From: Nitrososphaerota archaeon
GTDB taxonomy: Archaea; Thermoproteota; Nitrososphaeria; Conexivisphaerales; UBA164
DNA: 57,542 nucleotides
Assembly (NCBI GenBank): GCA_023381255.1
Contig: JAMCTX010000008.1
Span: 1-57,542, forward strand
Direction of reading: 5' to 3'
Below are positions 7,815-17,509 of this stretch, piece by piece. The position numbers were made by a program, and so were the translations under genes. Below the pieces are notes generated by a model. It worked only from the letters and a program-made list of their open reading frames with translations. It was not told the origin of the DNA and made no database searches. Each line of letters starts with the position of its first letter. Within the stretch, counting starts at the first letter, position 1.

Positions 7815-9809
7815 ATGACAAAACAACGATCTATTTCGACCGTTCTTGCGGCAGCCATAGTTATAGTAGTTATAATAATAGCGGGTGTAGGAGCATATGC
7901 ATATTACATGTCTACAGTAAAACCAACAAAAGTCACACCACCACCAACAACAACCAAAACAATAACAATTTCACCGCCAAACCCAAATGAACTAATAGAC
8001 CTTGGTACATTCGGTCAGCTGTATGCGCCGGATGCGCTAGACCCGGCTACCGGGTTCTATGTAGTAGATGAAGTAGTATTCACAAATGTCTATCAGGGTC
8101 TATTGACATTTAACGGCAGTTCATTAACACAGTTGGTTCCAGTTCTGGCTCAGTCCTATATTATGCAGCCAAACGGTACACAATATGTTTTCACAATGAG
8201 GCCAAACACGTACTTCAGTAACCTAAATCCCATAAACGCGACAACTGCATGGTTCAGCTTTTATAGAACAATTGTCATGGGACAGGGACCTGCAGTGGGT
8301 AACTATTACCCATATATTGCCACTTATTATGGGCCATATTTCCTGCCTTATGGCGCTCCAAATGCTGTTCAGCACGCATTTAATTTAGCGTCAACCCCCA
8401 ATGGCACAGTTACAGCTGAAATTCTTTCACAGGTTCTGAGCAACTTTAACGTGCATAACTCAAGCATAATGTCGTTAATGACATATCCCAATCAATCAAT
8501 TGTAATGTTAAATCCATCCACAATAGAGTTTAATTTGCCATTTGCCTACAGATACTTCCCGTACATTATAGCATCGGGAGGCTGGGGTGCCTTTTCAGAC
8601 CCAGTATTTGTTGACCAGCACGGTGGCGTGCAGGCAGGTCAGGCGAACTCCTATATCAATACTGAGGGGATGATTGGCAGCGGGCCATATGTTATAACAT
8701 CAGTCGGCTCTGAACTGTCAAGCGTTACACTGACAGCTAATCCTAACTACTGGGCAGCCAATGCTCCAAACGTTCCACACGTAATATCAGCACCTAAGAT
8801 TCAGAACATTGTTATAGAATTTGGCGCATCGCACAGCACAAGGGTAGCAGACTTCGACAGCGGACAGGCTACTATGTCTGATGTAGCAATACCGTCTCTA
8901 AATTCGATTTACGATGGATATCAGTACAAGAGTGAAGTGCCATTCAATACAATCTTCCACAACGTTGGCATGTTGCCAGACCTGTTTTACGTAGCAATGA
9001 ACAACGCCGTTTATCCAACAAACAATACTGACTTCAGGCTTGCGGTAGCATATTCCATAAACTATTCGGACATTGTTCACACAATAATGACTTTCAACGG
9101 CACAACTCTGGGTGATACATACTTGGGTCCGATAAGCCCGGGCATGACATACTATAATCCAGAGAACTATTCGCCATATTATTTCAATTTGCCTCTAGCC
9201 GAGCACTACATCAACCTGTCAGGCTGGCAGGAGGGCTTCTATGTGGTATTGCCAAATGGATCAACGCTTGGTAACCCATCTGCAAAGGAGTTATCTCCAA
9301 TGCAGCTATACACAATTGCTCCTGTTACGCCAACTGAGGAGACTGAATTTGAAATAATACAGAGTGGTCTTTCACAAATAGGCATAAGCATATCATTTTA
9401 TCCAGTAACAGCTGCAGTAACTGATTCATGGTACACGCCAACAACAACGCCGTCAATGATACTTCTGGGTTGGGCTCCTGATTGGCCAGATCCAGTTGCT
9501 CAACAGATGATGGCTCTAGGCGACCCTGTCTATGGTGGGCTGGCTGGAGACCTCGCATGGTTCAACAACTCACAGGTTAACAGCATATTCCAAACATTAC
9601 CGTACGAACTAAATGCGACGCAGCAAGGCCAAGGAGTGGCTCAGGTTTACAAGATAATGTATAACCAAGCCCCATATGCGTGGATGCCAAATGCTGATAC
9701 ATACTGGCTACAACAACCTTACCTTCACGGCGTAACTTACAATCCATTTGTGGGATACTGGTACAACCTGATGTACTACCAGAACTACACAACAACAGTC
9801 ACCAGCTAG
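7815..9809 (+). CDS. ABC transporter substrate-binding protein (SBP family 5, oligopeptide)
   Basis: Extracytoplasmic peptide-binding protein of the DppA/OppA class, 664 residues. Residues about 5-30 form a hydrophobic anchor (TVLAAAIVIVVIIIAGVGA) followed by a Pro/Thr-rich linker and then the family 5 fold, with many potential N-glycosylation sequons (NxS/T) as expected for an archaeal surface protein. The ATG at 7815 is preferred over the earlier in-frame ATG at 7767 because TTTATATT at 7782-7789 lies about 26-33 bases upstream and would lie inside the longer gene. It heads a five-gene operon with two permeases and two ATPases. Confidence 0.93.
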   Translation: MTKQRSISTVLAAAIVIVVIIIAGVGAYAYYMSTVKPTKVTPPPTTTKTITISPPNPNELIDLGTFGQLYAPDALDPATGFYVVDEVVFTNVYQGLLTFNGSSLTQLVPVLAQSYIMQPNGTQYVFTMRPNTYFSNLNPINATTAWFSFYRTIVMGQGPAVGNYYPYIATYYGPYFLPYGAPNAVQHAFNLASTPNGTVTAEILSQVLSNFNVHNSSIMSLMTYPNQSIVMLNPSTIEFNLPFAYRYFPYIIASGGWGAFSDPVFVDQHGGVQAGQANSYINTEGMIGSGPYVITSVGSELSSVTLTANPNYWAANAPNVPHVISAPKIQNIVIEFGASHSTRVADFDSGQATMSDVAIPSLNSIYDGYQYKSEVPFNTIFHNVGMLPDLFYVAMNNAVYPTNNTDFRLAVAYSINYSDIVHTIMTFNGTTLGDTYLGPISPGMTYYNPENYSPYYFNLPLAEHYINLSGWQEGFYVVLPNGSTLGNPSAKELSPMQLYTIAPVTPTEETEFEIIQSGLSQIGISISFYPVTAAVTDSWYTPTTTPSMILLGWAPDWPDPVAQQMMALGDPVYGGLAGDLAWFNNSQVNSIFQTLPYELNATQQGQGVAQVYKIMYNQAPYAWMPNADTYWLQQPYLHGVTYNPFVGYWYNLMYYQNYTTTVTS

Positions 9810-9825
9810 GCTGCCGGTGATTACA

Positions 9826-10857
9826 ATGCAAACAAATTTATTTTTTTATTTTATTCGTCGTTTAATTAATGCTATAGTAACTCTTATACTTTTGATTTTT
9901 ATCGTTTTTTCGCTTATACACATTATTCTGCCTTCTCCCCAGGCGATGGCCAAGGTTTACATTGGAGGGTCGCACTTTACGCAGGCGGAGGTTAGTGCCA
10001 TAATAGTAAAATATGGTCTGAGTAAACCCATCTACGTCCAATTTTTTTCCTATTTGATTAATATATTACATGGGAATTTTGGCATAGACAGCCTTTATAA
10101 GGTGCCCGAGATGTACCTTCTGGATAAGTTCATACCAATAACTCTTGAGTTTGTGATCATTGCAATCATAATACAGGTACTGCTTGGCCTTTTAACCGGC
10201 TCAGTGGCAGCTTCATGGCGCAACCGCGTGCCAGACTGGGTAATTAAAGTATTATATCTGATAGCGTGGGCAATGCCAGTGTTCCTGCTGGCAACGCTGC
10301 TACAGTTTGTTTTTGCATATTATACAAAAGTTCTGCCGCCTTTTAACATTGCAAACCCCCTGCTTGTGCCGCCAAAAACGATCACCGGATTTCCATTATT
10401 GGACGCCGCAATAGAAGGCGATTGGACGTATTTTGATTCAGTGCTTGACCATATAGTGCTGCCGGTTTTGGCAATAGCCTTTGCAGGCTTTGGAATAACA
10501 ACCCGTATTATGAGGGCCAGCACAATTGACGTCCTGGATAAGGATTATGTGAAGCTTTCATATATGAAGGGTTTGAGCAGGTGGAAGGTGTTCAGGGGAA
10601 CAGTATTCAGGAATTCAATGATACCAATAATAACGCTTACAGCGCTGCAATTCGGGTTTGCAATAGCTGGCGCTGTAGTAATAGAAGAGATATTTATATA
10701 TAAGGGAATGGGATTTTTCCTATATCAGTCAACTGTTTCCCTTGATTATATTGCGATTCTGAGCACAACTTTAATAATTGGGATTTCTGTAATAATAGCC
10801 AATTTTATAGCTGATATTCTTTATGCTGTCGTGGACCCAAGGGTGAGACTTGATTGA
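9826..10857 (+). CDS. Oligopeptide ABC transporter permease, DppB type
   Basis: First inner-membrane permease of the peptide importer. The N-terminus FFYFIRRLINAIVTL is the usual DppB start, followed by an extracellular loop and five more membrane helices; the EAA loop is seen near residues 240-265 (YMKGLSRWKVFRGTVFRN). The ATG at 9826 is chosen because GGTGAT at 9816-9821 is an appropriately spaced ribosome site; the GTG at 9817 would be part of that site. It lies 16 bases after the binding-protein gene. Confidence 0.93.
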   Translation: MQTNLFFYFIRRLINAIVTLILLIFIVFSLIHIILPSPQAMAKVYIGGSHFTQAEVSAIIVKYGLSKPIYVQFFSYLINILHGNFGIDSLYKVPEMYLLDKFIPITLEFVIIAIIIQVLLGLLTGSVAASWRNRVPDWVIKVLYLIAWAMPVFLLATLLQFVFAYYTKVLPPFNIANPLLVPPKTITGFPLLDAAIEGDWTYFDSVLDHIVLPVLAIAFAGFGITTRIMRASTIDVLDKDYVKLSYMKGLSRWKVFRGTVFRNSMIPIITLTALQFGFAIAGAVVIEEIFIYKGMGFFLYQSTVSLDYIAILSTTLIIGISVIIANFIADILYAVVDPRVRLD

Positions 10858-11813
10858 ACATATCAAATATATTCAAAAAGGCGCTCGGTTCCAGAAAGGA
10901 TGTTGATACATTCAGCAAAAAATTACCGGAAAACCTTTCATTGTGGTATTATGTGTTGCACGACGTGCAGGCCTTGACAGGCCTGATTATAATTGCATTG
11001 TTCATTATATGGTCCATAGTTGAAGGCTCGCTACAAATAGTAGGCGATTACCTGAGAAATCCAGCACTTGGGTGGATGCTGCTTCCTCATAATCCGCTTG
11101 CACCTCCAAATTATGCACTGAGCCTTAAGCCTCCTTCAATGGCATTTATATTTGGCACAAATCTTGAAGGGGAAGATATATTTTCAAGGATTTTATATGC
11201 GGCTCCAAAGGATGCCATGGCAGCATTTGTTGTCGTCGGCATCGCAATACTGGTGGGAGGCTTGCTTGGAACTGTAGCTGGATACTTTGGAGGCTGGCTA
11301 GACGAAGCATTAATGAGAATTACCGATGCCTTTCTGGCAATACCAGGATTGATTCTTGCCATTGCTTTGAGCATTCTTATAGGCCCGGGCTTTTATTCTG
11401 TCCTCGTCGCTCTGACAATTGTATGGTGGCCAATCTATGCCAGGCTGTTCAGGGGGCAAACGCTCACACTTAAATACAGGGGTTTTGTTGAGGTTTCAAA
11501 ACTGTTTGGCGCAAACCACCTCAAGATTATATTTAAACATGTGTTTCCAAATGCCATAGACCCGATTGTGGCTTACGCTGCGTTGGATTTTGGCACAGTG
11601 ATTCTGACTTATTCAACGCTGGCTTTTCTGGGGATTGGGATTCAGCCCCCGTATCCGGAATGGGGGTCCATGGCTTCTAATGGCCTCAGTTTCTTCCCGG
11701 GAGTATGGTGGTATACTTTGTTTCCCAGTGTAACAATATTGCTGATAGTAATCAGTTTTATACTTCTAGGCGACAAGCTTCAGGATATAATATCAGGGAG
11801 GTTAACATACTGA
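10854..11813 (+). CDS. Oligopeptide ABC transporter permease, DppC type
   Basis: Second permease, 319 residues, with an N-terminal helix, an extracellular region containing FGTNLEGEDIFSRILY (the DppC TDxxGRDxxSR-like segment) and a C-terminal five-helix permease core with the EAA loop VSKLFGANHLKIIFKHVFPN. It starts with TTG overlapping the TGA of the DppB gene and has GGGTGAGA five bases upstream, so translation is coupled. Confidence 0.93.
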   Translation: MNISNIFKKALGSRKDVDTFSKKLPENLSLWYYVLHDVQALTGLIIIALFIIWSIVEGSLQIVGDYLRNPALGWMLLPHNPLAPPNYALSLKPPSMAFIFGTNLEGEDIFSRILYAAPKDAMAAFVVVGIAILVGGLLGTVAGYFGGWLDEALMRITDAFLAIPGLILAIALSILIGPGFYSVLVALTIVWWPIYARLFRGQTLTLKYRGFVEVSKLFGANHLKIIFKHVFPNAIDPIVAYAALDFGTVILTYSTLAFLGIGIQPPYPEWGSMASNGLSFFPGVWWYTLFPSVTILLIVISFILLGDKLQDIISGRLTY

Positions 11814-11814
11814 A

Positions 11815-12786
11815 TTGCAGCAGCTGGAAATAAGGGATCTCGTAGTGCATTATAAAGTACCCATAGGAACAATAAAAACCCTTTTTGACCTTCAGTTGGA
11901 TATTGAAAAAGGGGATTCAATTGGAATTGTGGGAGAGAGCGGGTCTGGCAAATCAACTTTGGGGCTGTCCATAGTTGGTCTGCTTCCTCCAAATGCCAGG
12001 GTAAAAGGGCATATTGTTTTTGAGGGGAAAGACCTCTTGAAAATGCAACCAGGAAAAATGAATGGCATAAGGGGAACTGGAATTTTCATGATAATGCAGG
12101 ACCCATTTAATAGCCTTAATCCCGTAAAGAAAATAAAGGATCAACTAATTGAAGCATTGCAGGTAAGATATTCGAGGAACGGTGAAAAGGCCCAAAAGGG
12201 AAAGCTTTATGATGAAGTTTTAAAAAGATTAAGGGATGTAAAATTGCCAGATCCTGAGGCAATAATGGACAGGTATCCACACCAGCTATCAGGCGGCCAG
12301 ATACAAAGGGTCGTAATTGCCATGGGGCTTCTTCTGGAACCCGACATACTGATAGCTGATGAACCGACTTCGGCACTGGATGTAAGCGTGCAGGCTCAAA
12401 TTATAGCTCTGATTAAGGAGCTTCAGGACAGGTATAGAATGAGCCTGCTTTTTATAACCCACGACCTTTCAATAGCCTACGCAGTATCAGAGAAACTCCT
12501 GATCCTATATGGAGGAAGGATACTTGAATTTGGGAAAACTGAAGATGTCATCAACAATCCAGCGCACCCTTATACTGAAGGGCTTCTTAAGAGCTTTCCC
12601 AGAGGCAACTATAAAGATGGAAAGCTTTACACGTTAAGCGGAATGCCTCCATTATTTACGAGCATGCCTGACGGCTGTGTATTTAATCCCAGATGTCCAT
12701 ATGCCTTTGACCGGTGTTATAAGGAGGAGCCAGAGCTTTATAATTACATGGATAAAAAAGTAAGGTGTTTCTTGAAGCATGACTGA
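11815..12786 (+). CDS. Oligopeptide ABC transporter ATPase, DppD type
   Basis: Cytoplasmic ATPase that powers peptide import. Walker A GESGSGKSTLG at about residues 40-50, signature LSGGQIQRV near 157, Walker B ILIADEPTSALD near 178 and the switch histidine in ITHDLS are all intact. The C-terminal oligopeptide-transporter extension with Cys residues (CVFNPRCPYAFDRC) is present; in DppD/DppF proteins these cysteines often hold an iron-sulfur cluster. It starts with TTG just after the DppC stop, with GGGAGGT upstream. Confidence 0.95.
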   Translation: MQQLEIRDLVVHYKVPIGTIKTLFDLQLDIEKGDSIGIVGESGSGKSTLGLSIVGLLPPNARVKGHIVFEGKDLLKMQPGKMNGIRGTGIFMIMQDPFNSLNPVKKIKDQLIEALQVRYSRNGEKAQKGKLYDEVLKRLRDVKLPDPEAIMDRYPHQLSGGQIQRVVIAMGLLLEPDILIADEPTSALDVSVQAQIIALIKELQDRYRMSLLFITHDLSIAYAVSEKLLILYGGRILEFGKTEDVINNPAHPYTEGLLKSFPRGNYKDGKLYTLSGMPPLFTSMPDGCVFNPRCPYAFDRCYKEEPELYNYMDKKVRCFLKHD

Positions 12787-13756
12787 ACAATTTGATGACT
12801 CCGACATTTTAATAAGAACCTCGAAACTTACAAAGCTATTTCTTGCATCTAAATTTGGCATTCTTGACAGGTTAACCGGGGTAAAGCCGCTTTATGTCAG
12901 GGCAGTTGACGGAGTAAATATAAATATAAAGAGGAGAAGCACAGTTGTATTGGTAGGGGAAAGCGGCTCAGGCAAGACCACAATGGGGAGATTGCTTGTA
13001 ACCATCGAAAAACCAACTTCTGGGGAAATATTTTATGGCGATTTACCTTTAAGCAAGAATTTTAAAGCTGTGCGAGAACAGGTGCAGATAGTCTACCAGA
13101 ATCCTTTTGAGAGCCTGGACCCAAGGATGGATATCAGCGCAATTGTTGAAGAGCCATTGCTTGGCAAAAAAATATCAAAGGAAGAAAGGAAGGAGAGAGT
13201 TAAACAATCGCTTGAATCGGTAGGACTGGATTATTCCTATGTATACTTCAGGAAGGCCAAAGACCTTTCAGGCGGCCAGAGGCAAAGGGTCGCCCTTGCA
13301 AGGGCCATAATATCTAACCCGAAATTTATCGTGCTTGACGAACCCACATCAGCGCTTGACGCTTCTATTCAATCTCAGGTTCTCAACCTGCTTGTGGACA
13401 TCAAGGAGAAATTCGGTTACACATACTTGGTCATAACCCACAACATGATGGTCACCAAATACATAGCAGATGAAGTTTATGTCATGTACGCAGGCAAAAT
13501 CATTGAGACCGGAAGCGTTGACATTATAATGAAATCCCCAAAGCACCCCTATACGCAGCTCTTGCTTAAATCAATACCGTCCTTGGAAAACAGAAAGCTT
13601 GAGCCAATGGTTGGCGAACCTCCAAGCCTTATAAATCCGCCTTCGGGTTGCAGGTTTAACCCCCGATGTCCATATGCCTTTGACAGGTGCAGAATGGAGG
13701 AACCAGAGCTGAAGGAAGTTGAGTCCGGACACTGGGTGGCGTGCCACCTGTATTAA
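12779..13756 (+). CDS. Oligopeptide ABC transporter ATPase, DppF type
   Basis: Second ATPase of the importer, 325 residues, pairing with the DppD-type subunit. Walker A GESGSGKTTMG near residue 59, LSGGQRQRV near 162, Walker B IVLDEPTSALD near 183 and ITHNMM are intact, and the C-terminal CRFNPRCPYAFDRC cysteine motif is repeated. The start overlaps the previous gene by 8 bp. This is the last clear gene of the importer operon. Confidence 0.95.
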   Translation: MTEQFDDSDILIRTSKLTKLFLASKFGILDRLTGVKPLYVRAVDGVNINIKRRSTVVLVGESGSGKTTMGRLLVTIEKPTSGEIFYGDLPLSKNFKAVREQVQIVYQNPFESLDPRMDISAIVEEPLLGKKISKEERKERVKQSLESVGLDYSYVYFRKAKDLSGGQRQRVALARAIISNPKFIVLDEPTSALDASIQSQVLNLLVDIKEKFGYTYLVITHNMMVTKYIADEVYVMYAGKIIETGSVDIIMKSPKHPYTQLLLKSIPSLENRKLEPMVGEPPSLINPPSGCRFNPRCPYAFDRCRMEEPELKEVESGHWVACHLY

Positions 13757-13757
13757 A

Positions 13758-14438
13758 ATGAAAGTGCACGTTGGGACATCTGGTTATTCATATTCATGGA
13801 ATCTGGGCAGGTCTCTCAAATGGTACATTGAAAAGGGGTTCAAAACTGTTGAAATAAATTTTACCTTCTATGGTTTTCCCTCAAACAATATGATAATGAA
13901 ATGGTCCAGCGTACCTGAAAAATTCATATTTTCTGTAAAAGTTAACAGGTCAATTTCTCATTTTAGCAAATTGAAAAATGTTGATCTCTGGGAGAGGTTT
14001 GTAAATTTATTTGCTTCAATGAATTCAAAAATAAAGTTCTGGTTGATCCAGATGCCACCAGGTTACAAGGCCAGCGATTCCAACATTGGAAGCGTTACCA
14101 GTTTTATAAGGGCAGCGGGCGATGAACGCGTTGTTATCGAATTTCGCGACAAATCGTGGTGGGCGGTGTCTGACAGAATCATTGATGCAGGCGCCGTTTT
14201 CTGCTCGGTTGATGCCCCAGGATTGCCTGACAGGATATTAAATTCGCATGGAACAGCATATGTAAGGCTCCATGGGAGGACCTCATGGTATTCATATAAT
14301 TACAGCCATGAAGAACTGGACATTATGGCAAGCCGTTTAATGCAGTCAAATGCGGAGTCAGCCTTCATTTATTTCAACAATGACATTGGCATGCTGGAAA
14401 ACGCGCTATACCTTTTAAACAAGTTCAATGAACTATAA
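13758..14438 (+). CDS. DUF72 family protein
   Basis: 226 residues with the DUF72 TIM-barrel hallmarks: VGTSGYSYSWN at the N-terminus, a TVEINFTFY segment and VIEFRDKSWW. The biochemical role of the family is not settled. The ATG at 13758 is chosen because it aligns with the usual family start; an in-frame upstream start would overlap the DppF gene. It follows the importer operon by one base and is followed by the ThpR gene at 3 bases, so the three are probably co-transcribed. Confidence 0.88.
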   Translation: MKVHVGTSGYSYSWNLGRSLKWYIEKGFKTVEINFTFYGFPSNNMIMKWSSVPEKFIFSVKVNRSISHFSKLKNVDLWERFVNLFASMNSKIKFWLIQMPPGYKASDSNIGSVTSFIRAAGDERVVIEFRDKSWWAVSDRIIDAGAVFCSVDAPGLPDRILNSHGTAYVRLHGRTSWYSYNYSHEELDIMASRLMQSNAESAFIYFNNDIGMLENALYLLNKFNEL

Positions 14439-14441
14439 TGT

Positions 14442-14993
14442 ATGAGGTGCTTTGTGTCTGTTAACCTGGAGGAAGAATCTTTGATCAGCAGGATAACCGA
14501 ATTGCAAAGGGATTTAGCGGGCTCTGAAAGCGGGATCAACGCGGTCTCTCCCGCAAACCTTCACTACACTTTAAGGTTCCTGGGAGAAATTGATTCTGAA
14601 ACCGTCAATAAAACAATCGATATCCTTGATAAAATTTCATACAGGCAATTTAACGTAGAGCTGAAAGGCGTCGGGGTTTTTCCGGATATGGGAATGGTCA
14701 GGGTCATTTGGATAGGCTCACCTTCCAAGGAGTTAACTGAATTGGCCGCCCTTGTAAATTCTGCGCTTAACAATATAGGAAAGAGCGAGGACAATTTCCT
14801 GCCGCATCTGACAATTGCAAGAGTTAAATATTTAAGGGACAGGAGCAGGCTGCTCAGTTTCATCTCTGAAAATAAAAATAAATCTTTTGGCGGTTTCAAA
14901 GTCAGTGAATTTGACCTTATGCAGAGCGAACTTACGCCTAAAGGGCCAAGGTACATAGTGATAAAAAAATTCAATTTGCGCCAAAGCGTTTAG
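14442..14993 (+). CDS. thpR: RNA 2',3'-cyclic phosphodiesterase (LigT/ThpR)
   Basis: 183-residue member of the 2H phosphoesterase superfamily, acting on 2',3'-cyclic phosphate RNA ends. Both catalytic HxT motifs are visible: LHYTLRFLGE near residue 44 and LPHLTIARVK near 121. The length and the MRCFVSVNLEEES start are typical. It sits between the DUF72 gene and NAD kinase in a tightly packed unit. Confidence 0.93.
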   Translation: MRCFVSVNLEEESLISRITELQRDLAGSESGINAVSPANLHYTLRFLGEIDSETVNKTIDILDKISYRQFNVELKGVGVFPDMGMVRVIWIGSPSKELTELAALVNSALNNIGKSEDNFLPHLTIARVKYLRDRSRLLSFISENKNKSFGGFKVSEFDLMQSELTPKGPRYIVIKKFNLRQSV

Positions 14994-15028
14994 TAATATT
15001 TTTATTGCCTTATGCCAGCTTATCAACC

Positions 15029-15820
15029 GTGAAGGAGAAGGCTGCCATAGCTGCAAAGTCATCGCTCAGCATTTCGGAGCTCGGTCCAGTACTTTCAATG
15101 TTGACTGAGGAGTTCGACCTGCTGGGCGTGCAGCAATTGCCAGAAGTTGAGGTTCTTGAAAACTGGAACCAGATAATGAAAAGAGGCATAGATGTCGCGA
15201 TAAGCATAGGAGGTGACGGAACGCTGCTCGGGCTTGCCAGGTTTTTGCCTCAGGGCGTGCCCATTGTTGGAATAAACATGGGTGGAAGGGGGATCATAGC
15301 TGAAGTGGAAAGGAATGAAATAAGTCAGCTGCTTTCTTCATACAGGTATGGCAATTATTACATCGAAAGAAGGTTGAGGTTAAGGGCCGAACTTGCCAGA
15401 AATGAAACGTTCAATGTGCTGAATGAATTTTACTTTCAGCGGGCAAACTTTAACGTCACGCCTTACTTTGAGATAAGTTCAGTTAACGGCATCAAATTGC
15501 AGAGCAGGATGGACGGGATAATAATATCCACGCCAACCGGCTCCACAGGATATAACATGAGCAACATGGGCCCCGTGCTGATCGAAACACTGGAAACCTT
15601 CATCATAAATCCTGTGATGGCAATAAATTACATTCCTGTAGCGGTAATTCCGCCAGTGGAGCTTAGAATAAGCTGTTCGGATTACTCCTACATGATTGCT
15701 GATGGGCAGATAAAGTACGAAATACAGCCAGGAGAATCAGTAAGGGTGTTCAGGGGGGACGATTTGCGGCTAATAAAAATTAAAAAGGGAAACAACCAGC
15801 TCCTAAAGATGATTAAATGA
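15029..15820 (+). CDS. nadK: NAD kinase
   Basis: Phosphorylates NAD to NADP using ATP or polyphosphate. The GGDGTLL motif (about residues 61-67) and the TPTGSTGYN motif (DGIIISTPTGSTGYN) are intact. The start is uncertain: a TTG at 15005 gives eight more codons, but TAATATTTTTA at 14993-15003 lies about 30 bases before the GTG at 15029, which favours a leaderless start there. It overlaps the next gene by 4 bp. Confidence 0.92.
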   Translation: MKEKAAIAAKSSLSISELGPVLSMLTEEFDLLGVQQLPEVEVLENWNQIMKRGIDVAISIGGDGTLLGLARFLPQGVPIVGINMGGRGIIAEVERNEISQLLSSYRYGNYYIERRLRLRAELARNETFNVLNEFYFQRANFNVTPYFEISSVNGIKLQSRMDGIIISTPTGSTGYNMSNMGPVLIETLETFIINPVMAINYIPVAVIPPVELRISCSDYSYMIADGQIKYEIQPGESVRVFRGDDLRLIKIKKGNNQLLKMIK

Positions 15821-16143
15821 TGCTAACCGAGAGCAATTTTAAATTGATAATGAAGGTGATGGGAGGCAATTTGGTCTCGCTGGATCCCGAGATATATGCC
15901 GTATGGACCAGGGGATGCAGGGACCCGACTCGCTATCTATTTACCTACGTTAAAGATGATAGTACCAGGCCAGTTTTTGACGGCATCAGGCTAAAGTTCG
16001 CTCACGACCTTCATGTAGCTGTATCAGAAAAATCAATCACCGTCAATGGAAAATCGTACAATATAGGATCAAGTGACAATCCAGACCAGGATATCTTGAA
16101 GCTTTTTATGGAGCTTGTAAGAAAGCATGAAAATCTTATATAG
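15817..16143 (+). CDS. Hypothetical protein
   Basis: 108 residues, not recognised. The predicted fold is alpha/beta with a central VAVSEKSITVNGKSYNIG beta hairpin. It starts within the last codon of NAD kinase (ATGATG overlapping TGA), so it is co-translated with it. It ends 22 bases before tRNA-Ala. Confidence 0.7.
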   Translation: MMLTESNFKLIMKVMGGNLVSLDPEIYAVWTRGCRDPTRYLFTYVKDDSTRPVFDGIRLKFAHDLHVAVSEKSITVNGKSYNIGSSDNPDQDILKLFMELVRKHENLI

Positions 16144-16165
16144 CCAGATTTCAATCTGACATAAG

Positions 16166-16237
16166 GGGCCGGTAGTTCAGCGGTAGAATGCCCGCCTTGC
16201 ACGCGGGAGGCCGCGGGTTCGAGTCCCGCCCGGTCCA
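16166..16237 (+). tRNA. tRNA-Ala (TGC)
   Basis: 72-base cloverleaf: acceptor GGGCCGG pairs with CCGGTCC and contains the G3:U70 pair that identifies alanine tRNAs; anticodon stem CCCGC/GCGGG with loop CTTGCAC gives anticodon TGC; T arm GCGGG-TTCGAGT-CCCGC. Discriminator A73. CCA is not encoded. No intron. Confidence 0.98.
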
Positions 16238-16301
16238 TTTGTTAAAGCAGCTTCAAGAAAATTGGCATATGCTTAAATATCGAAATTCACTATTTGCATG
16301 C

Positions 16302-16616
16302 ATGGAGACATATAAGGTTGAGTTCTTCAGCTTCGAAGACCTGGTTAAGGACTTTCTTTCAATAGCAAGCATGTTTGGAAGAGGGGTCATAGTAACTGCA
16401 TACAGGTACAAGGGCAAAATCTTCACAATACAGCCATCTTACGAGCTGATAGGAATACACTATATCACGGACGAGGAAAATAAATATCCTGCTGGGGAAT
16501 ACATATTTGATACGATAACTTCCAAGGTAAAGCCAAAAAATGATAAAAGGGAACTGAGCGCCAATGAAATGCTTGTGGTTATAATAGACCAGAAATACAA
16601 TTCACTGTTTGATTGA
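16302..16616 (+). CDS. Hypothetical protein
   Basis: 104 residues, not recognised; mixed alpha/beta with no membrane segment. The start METYKVEFF at 16302 is preferred because TTAAATA at 16273-16279 would be a TATA box about 26 bases upstream; longer frames would overlap the tRNA. Its 3' end overlaps the convergent MAP gene by 15 bp. Confidence 0.65.
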   Translation: METYKVEFFSFEDLVKDFLSIASMFGRGVIVTAYRYKGKIFTIQPSYELIGIHYITDEENKYPAGEYIFDTITSKVKPKNDKRELSANEMLVVIIDQKYNSLFD

Positions 16617-17504
16617 AGTTATTAAAGCCTTTCCCCCGTTTATTACGATGGTGTGCTCGTACTGGCTTACGTACGATCTGCTGCTCTCAACAAGTGTCAT
16701 ATATCCTTCAATTATTCCCCTTTTCTCCAGTTCATTGATTGCGTTTGTTGCACTTTCTCCGAACTGCCTGTAAATCCATCTGAGGGCGAAAGGCAGGGTC
16801 ACGTAGTTTTCCCATATGTATTTGAGAATATCGGCATGCGCCCTTTCCTTCATTGCCCGGGCCGACGGCAGCCTGTAAATATTGCTGTGCGCGGCATCTA
16901 TTACGTAGCCTGAAGCGTTACCGTCGACAAAAAAAGGTTCTATGGCATAGGCATTGCCTTCAATGAAGCTCCCGCGGGCTCTTGTCTCCACCATTGGTAT
17001 TGATACATTAGCATGAAGGTTATAGTGGTCCACCCCATGTCCCATCAGGTTTTCAATGGGTTTAAACCCGTAACTTCTTGCAAGCTTCTGAACCATGCCG
17101 CCAAATTCCTCAAAGCTCATTCCGCTGTGAATCCTGTCAATCGCCTGCAAAATCGTTTCATGGTTGGCAATTTTCATGCCTTCGTATGCGGGGGAAAAGT
17201 TAATCGTTATGGCCGTGTCTGCAATATATCCGTTTATATGTACTCCAAGGTCGATTTTGACTATTGAATCCTTTGCAATTTTTTTGTCGTCATCGGGCTT
17301 TGCAGTATAGTGCGCAGCTTCTTCATTTTGAGATATGTTTACTGGAAATGCTGGAAAACCGCCCTGCTTTATTATATACCCCTCCAGGTCTTCACATATA
17401 TCAATTACCTTCTGCCCTTCGTGAACGGTGTCTTCCGCCCTTTTCAGCGCACCAGCAGCAATGTTTCCTGCCTTTTTGTAACTTTCAAGAACCTCGTTAA
17501 TCAT
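16602..17504 (-). CDS. map: Methionine aminopeptidase, type II
   Basis: Removes the initiator methionine from new proteins using two metal ions. 300 residues, the archaeal type II length. Metal-binding and active-site segments are visible: KIDLGVHINGYIADTAITI (the Asp pair), NLMGHGVDHYNLHA (His), and a C-terminal Glu in QYEHTIVI. It lies 5 bases after the HTH regulator gene with a GAGGGG ribosome site, so the two form an operon. Confidence 0.95.
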   Translation of the reverse strand: MINEVLESYKKAGNIAAGALKRAEDTVHEGQKVIDICEDLEGYIIKQGGFPAFPVNISQNEEAAHYTAKPDDDKKIAKDSIVKIDLGVHINGYIADTAITINFSPAYEGMKIANHETILQAIDRIHSGMSFEEFGGMVQKLARSYGFKPIENLMGHGVDHYNLHANVSIPMVETRARGSFIEGNAYAIEPFFVDGNASGYVIDAAHSNIYRLPSARAMKERAHADILKYIWENYVTLPFALRWIYRQFGESATNAINELEKRGIIEGYMTLVESSRSYVSQYEHTIVINGGKALITSIKQ

Positions 17505-17509
17505 TTTGC